Both the position numbers and the translations under genes were made by a program. Positions 42,460-51,797 of a stretch of DNA of 64,000 bases are shown here, piece after piece; the stretch's first letter is position 1; each line of letters begins with the position of its first letter. The stretch lies in assembly GCF_012932915.1 (NCBI RefSeq), contig NZ_VCQU01000001.1, forward strand, positions 434,001 through 498,000, in the 5' to 3' direction. Source of the DNA: Antrihabitans stalactiti. Lineage in GTDB: Bacteria; Actinomycetota; Actinomycetes; Mycobacteriales; Mycobacteriaceae. The notes under the pieces were generated by a model that did not search any database, had not been told where the DNA came from, and saw only the letters and a list, made by a program, of their open reading frames with translations.

Positions 42460-44115
42460 CTACTGACCGGTTTCGGCGAGTATTCCGACGGACAGTTCGC
42501 GCATCTCGACCTTGCGGATCTTGCCGGTTACGGTCATGGGGAATTCGTCGACGATGTGCACGTAGCGTGGGATTTTGTAGTGAGCGAGTTTGCCGGTGCA
42601 GAAGTCACGCACTGTCTGCGCTGTCAGTGGTGTTGCCTCGCTGCGCATTTGGATCCATGCCATCAGTTCTTCGCCGTATTTGTCGTCGGGGATTCCGACG
42701 ACTTGAGCATCGACGATGTCTGGATGGGTGTAGAGGAACTCTTCGATCTCACGCGGGTAGATGTTTTCGCCGCCGCGGATGACCATGTCCTTGATGCGCC
42801 CGGTTACCGAGACGTACCCGTCGGCGTCCATGACGCCGATATCGCCGGTGTGCATCCACCGCGCCTCGTCGATGGCCTCTGCGGTCTTTGCCGGCTGATC
42901 CCAGTAGCCGAGCATCACCGAGTAGCCGCGGGTGCAGAGCTCGCCGGGCTCGCCGCGAGGTGCGGTCAATCCTGTTGCGGGATCGATGATCTTGACCTCG
43001 AGATGTGGGCCGACCCTCCCTACGGTCGACACCCGCTGGTCGATGGTGTCGTCGCTGCGTGTCTGCAACGACACCGGTGACGTCTCGGTCATGCCGTAGC
43101 AGATCGACACTTCGGTCATGCCCATTCGGCTCATGACCTGTTTCATCACCTCGACCGGGCACGGCGACCCGGCCATGATGCCGGTTCGCAAGCTCGACAG
43201 GTCGAAGGTATCGAAGTCCGGATGGCCGAGTTCGGCGATGAACATCGTCGGCACTCCATACAAGGACGTGCACTTCTCTGCCTCCACGGCAGCGAGGGTC
43301 GCTTTCGGGTCGAACGCCGGCGCCGGAATCACCATGGTCGCACCGTGACTCGTGCAGGCGAGATTGCCCATCACCATGCCGAAGCAGTGATAGAAGGGCA
43401 CGGGGATGCAGACTTTGTCCTGCTCGGTGTAGTGGCACAACTCGCCGACGAAGAATCCGTTGTTGAGGATGTTGTGGTGACTGAGGGTGGCGCCCTTGGG
43501 AAATCCGGTGGTACCGGAGGTGTATTGGATATTGATCGGATCATCGGGGGTCAAGCTGCGTTGAGCTGCGCGTACTCGACTGCGGTCAGCGGGAAGTGCT
43601 GCCCGACCTGTGTCGACGATGCGTGCCCATTCGTTGTCTCCAAGTAGGACAGCGTGTTCCAGCGCAGAACAGTCGGCGCGCACCTCAGCGATCATTGCTG
43701 CGTAGTCCGAGGTCTTGAAACGCGGAGCCGCGATAAGCATCCGGATTCCGGCTTGATTCAGAACGAATCGCAGTTCGTGGGCACGGTACGCCGGATTGAT
43801 ATTGACCAGGATCACACCGATCTTGGCGGTGGCGTACTGGACGAATACCCATTCGGCACAATTCGGTGCCCAGATGCCAACGCGGTCGCCCTTGCCAATA
43901 CCTGCCTGGAGCAGGCCGAGCGCGAGAGCATCGATCTCGTCGGCGAGTTCGGCGTAGGTCCAACGCCGGTTGTTGGCGCAGTCAGCGAGCGCGTCTCGGT
44001 CGCCGTACCGCGCAACGGTACGGTCGAAGTTGTCACCGATCGTGTCGCCGAGTAGCGGGAGATCCCATGCACCGGAGACATAACTGAGCGGTTCAGAAAC
44101 GGTAGGGCTTGTCAT
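42460..44115 (-). CDS. Acyl-CoA synthetase (AMP-forming, medium/long chain)
   Basis: CoA ligase of 551 residues with [59 protein letters not shown] and catalytic Lys in [18 protein letters not shown] precedes ATG 44115. It lies downstream of the BVMO-esterase fusion: esters made and hydrolysed there release an acid that this enzyme could activate (inference). Confidence 0.94.
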   Translation of the reverse strand: MTSPTVSEPLSYVSGAWDLPLLGDTIGDNFDRTVARYGDRDALADCANNRRWTYAELADEIDALALGLLQAGIGKGDRVGIWAPNCAEWVFVQYATAKIGVILVNINPAYRAHELRFVLNQAGIRMLIAAPRFKTSDYAAMIAEVRADCSALEHAVLLGDNEWARIVDTGRAALPADRSRVRAAQRSLTPDDPINIQYTSGTTGFPKGATLSHHNILNNGFFVGELCHYTEQDKVCIPVPFYHCFGMVMGNLACTSHGATMVIPAPAFDPKATLAAVEAEKCTSLYGVPTMFIAELGHPDFDTFDLSSLRTGIMAGSPCPVEVMKQVMSRMGMTEVSICYGMTETSPVSLQTRSDDTIDQRVSTVGRVGPHLEVKIIDPATGLTAPRGEPGELCTRGYSVMLGYWDQPAKTAEAIDEARWMHTGDIGVMDADGYVSVTGRIKDMVIRGGENIYPREIEEFLYTHPDIVDAQVVGIPDDKYGEELMAWIQMRSEATPLTAQTVRDFCTGKLAHYKIPRYVHIVDEFPMTVTGKIRKVEMRELSVGILAETGQ

Positions 44116-44174
44116 CGATCAGGCTTCCTGCATAGTCGAAAGTGTTCGTGCCGCGTTCTTTGTCGGGGAGTTTT

Positions 44175-44208
44175 GTGGGTGGCCGACCCGGAAGGGCCGG
44201 CCACCCAC
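44175..44208 (-). terminator. Hairpin downstream of the BVMO-esterase gene
   Basis: The arms GTGGGTGGCCG and CGGCCACCCAC enclose a small bulged loop, 9 bases after the stop of the fusion gene on the minus strand. It is GC-rich without a following T-run, so it may attenuate rather than fully separate the fusion gene from the ligase gene. Confidence 0.55.
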
Positions 44209-44216
44209 ACGACACA

Positions 44217-46793
44217 TCAGGACACAGCGACGGGCGCCAGGCGCTTTGCGAGGAACACCGTGATTGCCTCGTGGTACTCACTGGTCCGGGGAATGAGGCC
44301 GGACATTCCGAACACCCCGTGAATCATTCCCGCGATCCTGCGGACCTCGACATCGACCCCGGCCGCGGCAAGGGCATGCCCATAGTCCTCGGCCTCGTCT
44401 CGGCACGGATCGAGTTCGTTGCTGATCACCAAAGCCGGCGGAAGGCCCGCAAGCGACTCTGCCCGCACCGGTGACGCCAGCGGCGAAGTTCCGTTCACCT
44501 CTTCGCCGAGGTAGGCACCCCACATCATGTCGGTGGCTGCCGCGGAAAGGAATGGGCCGCGGGCAAATTCGACCCGCGAGGCGGTTTCCGCTTGTGGGTC
44601 GAGAGCCGGGTACACCAGCACCTGCGCCGCCAACCGTGGCCCGCCCTCGTCGCGCGCGCGCTGCGCCGCCACGGCGGCGAGCAACGCACCCGCGCTCTCG
44701 CCCATCACCACCAGACGATCGGGGTCACCGCCACGTTCGGCGATGGTCTCTGCCGCCCAGCACAGCGCCGCATAGGTGTCGTCGGTGCCGGCGGGGAAAG
44801 GGTCCTCGGGTGCCAACCGGTAGTTGGCTGAGACGACGATCGCATTCAACTCATGTGCCAGAGCGCGGCACTGCTCGTCGGAGCCCTCGACATCGCCGGA
44901 CACCCAGCCACCTGGGTGGAAGAAGACGACAACCGGCAACGGGCCATCTGCTTCCGGCGTGTAGATCCGCGCCGGCAACGCCTGGCCCGACGGACTCGGG
45001 TAGGTGACCTCCTCGACCGGTACGTCGCGGCGCGGAGCCTGCAAGGCGGTCAGTCCGCCCACGACAGCGCGGATCTCCTCGACAGTACTTTCTTCCATCG
45101 GCTTTACGCCTTGCATGATCATTGCGCCGAGAACGATCGCGACCGTTGGATCGACCCGCACCATTGGGGGCAACGGGTTGGCTTGCCCGTCGAATGCGAA
45201 GCCGCCGTAGCCGCTGTCCCAGACATCCTGACAGATCGCCCGATACAGCGGCGCACCCGACGGGAAGATATATGCCGCACGAGGTTTGCCCGGAATGTTG
45301 GCACCGACGTACCACGTGTTGGGCGATTTGGGGATGATCGTCAAGTTGAGCACTCCCTCGACCAAGGTGTTCCACACCACCTCTGACTCACCGGTGGGTT
45401 CGATAGCGCGTGCGCCCGTGTCCAGAACGCGCTTGACCGCATCCGCGGAGTAATCGACGTGATCCTCGGAGGCCAGCGGAATGTTGTAGAGCGCGGTAGC
45501 GCTCTGCGGTCCTGTAATGGCGAAGAAGTTCGGGAACCCGTTCATCATCAGGCCCAGATAGGTCTTGGGTCCGAATTCCCAATGGTCTTCGAGCTTGAGT
45601 CCGTTGCGACCCGTGATATTCAGCTTCTCGAGCGCCGCCGTCCACGGGTCGAACCCGGTGGCGATGATGATGACGTCGAATTCGTACTCATCGGCCGCCG
45701 TACGGACACCAGTCTCGGTAATCGCCTCGATCGCGGCGCTTTTCGCGTCGACGAGGGTGACGTTGTCGCGGTTGTAGGTCTCGTAGTAGTCCGTCTCGAA
45801 CGGTGCCCGCTTGCTGCCGTAGGGATGGTCGTTGGGGCACAGCAGTTCTGCAATTTCCGGGTCGTTGACGCGACTGCGAATGTGGTCGCGGATGTAATCG
45901 GAGACGGTGGCGTTGGACTCCATGTTGTACATGAGGTCTTGATAGGTCTCGATCAGCAGGTGGAACCCACCGTTAGCGGATCCCCGGTCGTAGACCTTCT
46001 TGCGCTCTTCTGGGGAATCTGCCAGCGAAGTTGGGCGGGCTCGTTCTTCACCGAGAGGCACGCCGGCGAAACTCATGCGCTCGCGTGCGCGGGTTTCCTT
46101 CCAGTTTTCGGATTGGTTGCGTGACTCTTCGTCTGTCAGCGGATGGTTGCGCAGCGGCATCGCGTAGATGGCCGTCCTCTGGAAAACGGTCAGATGCGCG
46201 GCCTGCTTCGCAACCTCGGGAATGAGCTGGATGGCGGTCGAGCCGGTACCGATGACACCAACGCGTTTGCCGGTGAAATCGACGGGCACATGCGGCCACC
46301 GGCACGTACGGTAAACCTCGCCTTTGAATGTTTCCTCGCCTGGGAATTCGTTCGGCTTCGGGATCGTGACATTGCCGACACCGGCGACGATGAACCGCGC
46401 CGTGGTGGACTGACCGTCATCCGTGGTGACCGTCCACAGCGCTGCTTCGTCGTCCCACACCATCGAGGTCACGCGGGTGTTGAACCGGAATGACCGGCGC
46501 ACGTCGAGCTTGTCGGCGCACCACTGCAGGTACCGCAGAATCTCGGGCTGGCCGGCGTACTTCTCGCTCCAGTGCCATTGCTCGTTCAATTCTGGGGAGA
46601 ACGAGAACGAGTAGTGCACGGACGGAAAGTCGCACCGGGCACCCGGGTAGCGGTTCCAGAACCATGTTCCGCCCGCATCCGACGCCCCGTCGAAGCCCTG
46701 CACGCGCAAACCGAGTTCATCACGAAATTTGTGAACAGCGTACAAACCGGTGAATCCGGCTCCGACGATGATGACGTCTGTGTCTGTCTTCAT
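44217..46793 (-). CDS. Baeyer-Villiger-type monooxygenase fused to alpha/beta-hydrolase esterase
   Basis: Fusion of 858 residues. About 1-545 is a flavin monooxygenase: FAD site VGAGFTGLYAV, GGTWFWNRYPGARCD at 41-55, NADP site GVIGTGSTAIQL and ATGFDPW. About 590-858 is a hormone-sensitive-lipase-type esterase with VFFHPGGW, nucleophile elbow GESAGAL, acid in NELDPCRDE and His in GMIHGVFG. The BVMO fingerprint FxGxxxHxxxW reads FKGEVYRTCRWP (156-167), with Arg162 in place of His. Expected: ketone to ester to alcohol plus acid in one protein. GGAGG precedes ATG 46793. Confidence 0.9.
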   Translation of the reverse strand: MKTDTDVIIVGAGFTGLYAVHKFRDELGLRVQGFDGASDAGGTWFWNRYPGARCDFPSVHYSFSFSPELNEQWHWSEKYAGQPEILRYLQWCADKLDVRRSFRFNTRVTSMVWDDEAALWTVTTDDGQSTTARFIVAGVGNVTIPKPNEFPGEETFKGEVYRTCRWPHVPVDFTGKRVGVIGTGSTAIQLIPEVAKQAAHLTVFQRTAIYAMPLRNHPLTDEESRNQSENWKETRARERMSFAGVPLGEERARPTSLADSPEERKKVYDRGSANGGFHLLIETYQDLMYNMESNATVSDYIRDHIRSRVNDPEIAELLCPNDHPYGSKRAPFETDYYETYNRDNVTLVDAKSAAIEAITETGVRTAADEYEFDVIIIATGFDPWTAALEKLNITGRNGLKLEDHWEFGPKTYLGLMMNGFPNFFAITGPQSATALYNIPLASEDHVDYSADAVKRVLDTGARAIEPTGESEVVWNTLVEGVLNLTIIPKSPNTWYVGANIPGKPRAAYIFPSGAPLYRAICQDVWDSGYGGFAFDGQANPLPPMVRVDPTVAIVLGAMIMQGVKPMEESTVEEIRAVVGGLTALQAPRRDVPVEEVTYPSPSGQALPARIYTPEADGPLPVVVFFHPGGWVSGDVEGSDEQCRALAHELNAIVVSANYRLAPEDPFPAGTDDTYAALCWAAETIAERGGDPDRLVVMGESAGALLAAVAAQRARDEGGPRLAAQVLVYPALDPQAETASRVEFARGPFLSAAATDMMWGAYLGEEVNGTSPLASPVRAESLAGLPPALVISNELDPCRDEAEDYGHALAAAGVDVEVRRIAGMIHGVFGMSGLIPRTSEYHEAITVFLAKRLAPVAVS

Positions 46794-46808
46794 AGTTTCC
46801 TCCATTGG

Positions 46809-46822
46809 GTGATTTGAATCAC
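46809..46822. promoter_or_regulatory. Dyad GTGATT-TG-AATCAC
   Basis: A 6-2-6 inverted repeat 16 bases upstream of the BVMO-esterase start, overlapping the probable leader. It could be an operator for the PucR- or IclR-type regulator nearby; chance occurrence is possible. Confidence 0.4.
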
Positions 46823-46857
46823 TGGTATGGACGGTATGTTGGTAGGGCGGACGCGTC

Positions 46858-46905
46858 ATCGGCCAAGTGGTCAGTCTCAGACAAACTTTGCGACGTTTTG
46901 GCGCA
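46858..46905. promoter_or_regulatory. Conserved upstream block shared with pyc, BVMO side
   Basis: Starts ATCGGCCAAGTGGTCAGT and ends GACGTTTTGGCGCA. About 38 of 49 aligned positions agree with 63451-63499 upstream of pyruvate carboxylase, in the same orientation relative to the minus-strand gene and at a similar distance. It contains one TGGTCA element. Confidence 0.55.
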
Positions 46906-46936
46906 CAGAATTTCATCGACGGTTTGGTGTCAGCTG

Positions 46937-46969
46937 AATGGTCAAATGCAGGGGCATGTTTTGACCATT
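46937..46969. promoter_or_regulatory. Inverted TGGTCA pair near the PucR-type gene
   Basis: AATGGTCAAA at 46937-46946 and its exact complement TTTGACCATT at 46960-46969, 23 bases (about two helical turns) centre to centre. It lies just upstream of the regulator gene at 46990, a suitable place for autoregulation by the PucR-type protein. Confidence 0.6.
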
Positions 46970-46989
46970 TGGAGGATTGAGTACGAGAG

Positions 46990-48243
46990 GTGCATCAGGT
47001 GTACGACGATTTGGACGAGGCGACCCGGGTTGGGGTACATGCTGTCGCGCGCGCTCTGCTGCCGGAGCTCCCTGCGATCGGTGACGAATGCGCCGAGTAC
47101 ATCTTGGCGAGGGAGCCCGGGTTTCTTCGAGGGGACGGAGCCGCGATCGTGCGTCGTTCGGCTCATCCGAACAGCACAGCGATAGTCGACGGATTGTTGC
47201 GTGATGTCTCGATGGACGTGATCAACCCTTCTGACGAAGTCGTTCGCGATACACACGAATTCATCCGGCAGGGGGTGACGGTCACCACTGTGCAGCGTGG
47301 CTATCGACTGGGGATCGCGTACTGGTGCGCGCGCTGGGCGGCGGCTGTTCGAACGCAATGTCATGACGCGGCAATCGCTGTATCCGTAACCAGCGCCGGG
47401 ACCACTTTTCTGCTCGGTTGGCTCGAGCGCGTGCTGGAACGGCTGACCGCGGAAGCCCAGTACGAAGCCGAACGGCTCGCACGCGAAGGCGCGTTGGTAC
47501 AAGTCGAAGCGGTCCGAAAGATTCTCGATGCAGACACCGATGCCGACTTGTCCGGCGCAAGTTCGCGATTGCGTTACGAGCTCGACGGCCACCACCTTGC
47601 CCTCGTGCTGCACAGGACTGCATCCGCCGAACGCGGTCCGTCATTGGAGGCCGTCGCCCGCGAGATCACGGCTGGAATGGCGACACGTCGAGCCCTCGTC
47701 GTTCGGGTCGACATGGCAACCGCCTGGTGTTGGGTTCCGGTCGAAAGTGCATCGCAGCCTTCACTTTTGGCCCTCACTGGACCGGTGATAGCCGGATTCG
47801 GCCGCGTGGGCGCCGGGGTGGAAGGATTTCGAGCCAGTCATCGCGAAGCCGAGGAAGCCCTACGTGTCGGGCTGTTGTCCGGGCGTGGCGCCGGAACAGT
47901 AGTGTCCTACGAGCAGGTGGCCGTAGCGTCGTTGTGCTCACTCGACCCGGGCTGGGCGCGAGCGTTCGTGTCCTCCCAGTTGGGACCGCTCGCAGTCGAC
48001 AACGCCGCATCCGCCCGTTTACGAGATACGCTCCAGGCATTCTTTGCGGCTGGAAGCGGCTACCGCACCGCGGCCAAACAACTCGGTTTGCACCACAACA
48101 CGGTGCGGTATCGACTCGACCATGCCGAGCGCGTCCTCGGCCGTTCGCTCGAGGCAGACCGGCTTGCGCTGGAGGTTGCCCTGCACCTGACTGCGCAGCT
48201 CGGTTCGGCTGTCCTCCTACCGGATGCGAACAAGGACAACTGA
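46990..48243 (+). CDS. PucR/CdaR-type transcriptional regulator
   Basis: Regulator of 417 residues. The C-terminal helix-turn-helix is typical of the PucR family ([34 protein letters not shown]), preceded by a GGDEF-like degenerate domain and an N-terminal sensor-like helical region. GTG 46990 is the longest start; GTG 46999 has better spacing to GAGAGG. Divergent from the BVMO-esterase gene. It is predicted to bind the TGGTCA elements in the intergenic region and activate the monooxygenase (inference). Confidence 0.88.
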
Positions 48244-48264
48244 TTTCGAGCTAGGTCAGCCTTG

Positions 48265-49245
48265 TCAGACCTTGAGGACGATCTTGCCGAATTGAGTGTT
48301 GGATTCCAGGTGGCGGTGGGCGGCGACGACCGAGCCCAGACCCTCGAATACCCGGTCCACATGGGGCGTGAAGTCTCCCGATTGCAGGCCGGCGACAACG
48401 AAAGCCGCCGCCCGGCGAAGCCGCTCGGGGTCGTAGGTCATGCCGAATAGGGTGAAGCTGCGCATGATCAGATCGGGCATCGTCCGGGTGGGATAGGTCG
48501 TGGGCGCGCCAGACAACCGTCCATGGATCACGATCGTCCCACCCGGCACCATCACCTCAGCGAGTTGTTCCACCGCAGGACCGGCCACTGCGTCGAACAC
48601 CACGTCGAGCCCGCGCCCGCCCGTGATATCGCGCACCACCTCCACTTGGTCGCTCTCATCCGTAACGATGACATGAGCGGCACCTGCATCGAGAAGCTGC
48701 TGCGCCTTCTCCCCCGTTCTGACCGTTGCGATCGGGTGGGCTCCGATCCGTTTGGCCACCGCGATGGCTGCGAGGCCGACGCTGCTCGCAGCTGCCGTAA
48801 TCAGGACGGTGTCTCCGGGCCGCATGATGTGGGGTTCGAGCAGCCCGGCGTAGACGGTGAGAAACGGCATCCACACCGCGGCTCCGGTGACCGCGTCAAC
48901 CGGCCTGGGAACCAGTGAACGCGCCGGAACGACGGCCTGCTCGCCGCAGACCGCATAGTCGTTCATCGAGAAAGCGGGTACGACGCTGACCGGATCGCCG
49001 GCAGACCAGCGCGAGACATCCTCTCCGACCTCGCGCACCGTTCCCGCTGCCTCGTATCCGATGCGAGCGGGCAACCTCGTGGGTTCGATGTAGGTACCGG
49101 TGCGGAACATCGTTTCGGACCGATTGAGTCCTATCGCCTCGATGTCCACGAGTACTTCGCCCGCACCTGGAGGGTCCAGCTCGACTTCGGTGACCTGTAG
49201 AACCTCGGGGCCACCCAATTCGGTGAAATGCACCATCTTCGTCAT
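48265..49245 (-). CDS. Zinc-independent quinone oxidoreductase / MDR alcohol dehydrogenase-like
   Basis: Medium-chain dehydrogenase/reductase of 326 residues. IEAIGLNRSE and GYEAAGTVREVG are the substrate-domain motifs, and ITAAASSVGLAAIAVAK is the NADP fold. The Cys/His residues that bind catalytic zinc are absent, which places it with quinone or enoyl reductases rather than alcohol dehydrogenases. ATG 49245 has GAGAGG upstream. It is last of a likely four-gene minus-strand unit: aldehyde dehydrogenase, regulator, CoA-transferase and this gene. Confidence 0.88.
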   Translation of the reverse strand: MTKMVHFTELGGPEVLQVTEVELDPPGAGEVLVDIEAIGLNRSETMFRTGTYIEPTRLPARIGYEAAGTVREVGEDVSRWSAGDPVSVVPAFSMNDYAVCGEQAVVPARSLVPRPVDAVTGAAVWMPFLTVYAGLLEPHIMRPGDTVLITAAASSVGLAAIAVAKRIGAHPIATVRTGEKAQQLLDAGAAHVIVTDESDQVEVVRDITGGRGLDVVFDAVAGPAVEQLAEVMVPGGTIVIHGRLSGAPTTYPTRTMPDLIMRSFTLFGMTYDPERLRRAAAFVVAGLQSGDFTPHVDRVFEGLGSVVAAHRHLESNTQFGKIVLKV

Positions 49246-49293
49246 GCTCGCCAACCTCTCACAATCCACCAGTCCACAATTCTTCGCGCTTGG

Positions 49294-50493
49294 TCAGAGA
49301 ACATCTGCAATCAACGTGGTGGCGCGCCGCCCCAGTTCGGCAAAAACCTCGTCGGTGTGCTCGCCCAGAAGCGGGGCACGATGGTAACGAGGTTCGGGGT
49401 TTCCGGCCAGTTTGATCGGGCATCCCGCGATCTGGATCGGTTGGCCCGCAGGGTGTTCCACCTCGACGATCATGTGCCGCATTGCCGCATGATCGTCGCG
49501 TGCGATATCGGCCGCGGTGTTGACCGGGCCGCACGGTACAAGCCCGGCCAGGCGTCTTATGACCTCGTCGGTCGACAGGGTCTGCGCCCATGTTCCCACC
49601 GCAGAGTAGACGTCCTCGGCATTACGCAGTCGAGCGTCGTTCGTCATATATCGGGCGTCGAGAGCCAGCTCGGGACGCCCCATGATCGTGGCAAGCCGCG
49701 CCCAATGGATGTCCGATGGCGCCGCCAACGCAACGGCACCCGTGCCGGTGGCGACTACACCGTACGGGCACAGGATGGGATGCGAATTGCCTTGCGGCTC
49801 AGGGCTGTGTCCGGTTATGGAGTGCTGGTAGACGATCCGTTCGCTCAGCGCGAGGACGGCGTCGTACATCGCTACGTCGACAAACCGTCCGGCCCCGGTG
49901 TTCTCGGCTTCCCGAACGGCCGCGAGGATTCCGACCGCGGCAAGGACGGCGGGAAATATGTCACCGATCCCCGGTCCGACTTTCATGGGGTGGGCGGCAT
50001 CCTCGCCGGTGACGCTCATCAGCCCGCCCATCGCCTGGGCGATGATGTCGAAGGCGGGAAAGTCCCGGTAGGGGCTGTCTCCCGTCCGCGGGTCGCCGAA
50101 TCCGCGGATCCCTGCGTAGACCAGTTTCGGGAATCGGCGGTGCAGCGACTCCCACGACAATCCGAGTTTGTCCATGACACCGGCCCGGTAGTTCTCCACC
50201 AGCACATCGGCCCCCTCGGCAAGGGCGTAGAACCGTTCGCGATCGGCACTGTCCTTCAAATTCAGGCAGACGCTGCGCTTGTTTCGGTTCACGCTGGCGA
50301 AGTAGCCGCCGTAGCTCTCGGCGGCATTCTCCGCACCGTCCGGATGCGGGCCCCACTGTCTGGCCATGTCCCCGCCCGGGCCTTCAACCTTGATGACGTC
50401 GGCCCCGAGGTCTGCCAGCAGCATGGTGCAATAGGGGCCTGCCAGCACCTGGGTGAGGTCGACTACTCGCAATCCGGCCAAAGGACCAGCCAC
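49294..50493 (-). CDS. Class III (CaiB/BaiF) CoA-transferase
   Basis: CoA-transferase of 399 residues. It opens LAGLRVVDLTQVLAGPYCTMLLADLGAD and has its nucleophilic Asp in VGPGIGDIFPAV. The start is GTG 50493 with AGGGAG upstream. The substrate is unknown. It follows the enhancer-binding-type regulator by 49 bases, so the operon may encode uptake into CoA metabolism of the acid formed by the aldehyde dehydrogenase. Confidence 0.9.
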   Translation of the reverse strand: MAGPLAGLRVVDLTQVLAGPYCTMLLADLGADVIKVEGPGGDMARQWGPHPDGAENAAESYGGYFASVNRNKRSVCLNLKDSADRERFYALAEGADVLVENYRAGVMDKLGLSWESLHRRFPKLVYAGIRGFGDPRTGDSPYRDFPAFDIIAQAMGGLMSVTGEDAAHPMKVGPGIGDIFPAVLAAVGILAAVREAENTGAGRFVDVAMYDAVLALSERIVYQHSITGHSPEPQGNSHPILCPYGVVATGTGAVALAAPSDIHWARLATIMGRPELALDARYMTNDARLRNAEDVYSAVGTWAQTLSTDEVIRRLAGLVPCGPVNTAADIARDDHAAMRHMIVEVEHPAGQPIQIAGCPIKLAGNPEPRYHRAPLLGEHTDEVFAELGRRATTLIADVL

Positions 50494-50542
50494 GTCGTTC
50501 TCCCTTCATATCCTCGCTTTGTGCGAGATAAGCTGCAAGACC

Positions 50543-51739
50543 TCATATTCCGAGCGCACGGACCTTGCGGTAGAGCGTCGAACGCGAGATGCCGAGCATG
50601 TCAGCGGCTGCCAACTTATTACCGCCGCACCGGTCGAGCGCGTCACGCAGAACGTCAAGCTCGGCGGACTCGACCAGACTTCGCCGATGCGCGCCGAGTC
50701 CCGCCTCGATGCCGGCGGGAAGCTGAATGCAGAATTCGTCGATCACGGCTGTCGGAGCCCGCAGAACAGCGCGACTCAGCACGACCTCCAGTTCGGTGAT
50801 GTTGCCCGGCCACGAATACCGCCACAGATGGCGACGCACCCCGGCAGTGAGCCGCTTTCCCTTACCGTTGACAATCTTTCGAGCTAGCACCTGGGTGGCG
50901 ATTGCCGGCAAATCCTCGAGTCGATCACGGAGTGGAGGCAGCGTTATTCGAAAGGAAAATTCTCGGTCGTTCGGCCCAGCGACGTTGGAATACTCGGCTG
51001 TCGCAACGAGGCGGCCTCGAAGTGAATGCGCCGCAGCGGTGAGGAGTGTGGAACGCCCACTGTCGGGGAGCGTGTCGAAATGGGTCACCAGGACGTGACC
51101 GTGGCACAGTGCTGCGGCAACTCGGTCGGTCCAGCCGTCCTGTTCGGCGTCGTGGGCGTCGAACTCGTCGATCGTGTTGCCGCGATCACCGACGAGATCG
51201 AGTATCCGTCGCGCGACGGTGCCTTTTCCCGTTCCCTGCTCCCCAGTGATCAAGATATTCGCATCGACGTCCGATGCGCGAGCCACGTCGGCCCGCAATT
51301 GCGACGCCTGTCGAGACGTTCCCGGCAGGACCGAGACGAACAGCCGCTCCTCGTGCTGCGAGACGCAGTGCAGCGGATGCGGTCGCGACAAGTCCAGTGT
51401 GACAAGCACACCCACGCGCACAGTCGCATCGAATATCGGAACAAGCTCGGTTTTCAGGGGTGCACGACCACCGAGGGGCAACATTGCCACCCTGGCACTG
51501 GAACACTCCCGCGCCCAACGCCAGAGCGCGGCCTGGTCGACAGCACCGAGGCACCGCGCGGCTGCGCTGGTGGACATGAGCAGACGCTCGTTCACCGCAA
51601 CAACTTCGGTCCCCGGCGCGCGACTGGCCCTGACGAACGCCTGAGCGAGAACCATGTCACGTCCGGCAGTCTCAGCGGAACGGTTGTCCATAATGGTCCG
51701 GTGCTGAGCGAGGTCGAGGACATTAGTGGCAGCTGTCAT
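50543..51739 (-). CDS. AcoR/NtrC-like regulator lacking the GAFTGA loop
   Basis: A 398-residue protein. The N-terminal part is GAF-like but short, a central AAA+-like domain has Walker A GEQGTGKGT, and the C-terminus is a Fis helix-turn-helix (CGGNKLAAADMLGISRSTLYRK). The GAFTGA loop that contacts sigma-54 is missing and the Walker B strand is reduced (HVLVTHFDTL). Actinobacteria such as Rhodococcus lack sigma-54, so this protein must act by another route; related actinobacterial activators control alcohol, acetoin and hydrocarbon operons. ATG 51739 has GGAG. It sits between the aldehyde dehydrogenase and CoA-transferase genes. Confidence 0.85.
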   Translation of the reverse strand: MTAATNVLDLAQHRTIMDNRSAETAGRDMVLAQAFVRASRAPGTEVVAVNERLLMSTSAAARCLGAVDQAALWRWARECSSARVAMLPLGGRAPLKTELVPIFDATVRVGVLVTLDLSRPHPLHCVSQHEERLFVSVLPGTSRQASQLRADVARASDVDANILITGEQGTGKGTVARRILDLVGDRGNTIDEFDAHDAEQDGWTDRVAAALCHGHVLVTHFDTLPDSGRSTLLTAAAHSLRGRLVATAEYSNVAGPNDREFSFRITLPPLRDRLEDLPAIATQVLARKIVNGKGKRLTAGVRRHLWRYSWPGNITELEVVLSRAVLRAPTAVIDEFCIQLPAGIEAGLGAHRRSLVESAELDVLRDALDRCGGNKLAAADMLGISRSTLYRKVRALGI

Positions 51740-51797
51740 GGTGGCGCTCCGTTGACATCGCGTTTCGAAAGGCGAACGGGGATTTGATAATTCGGCG

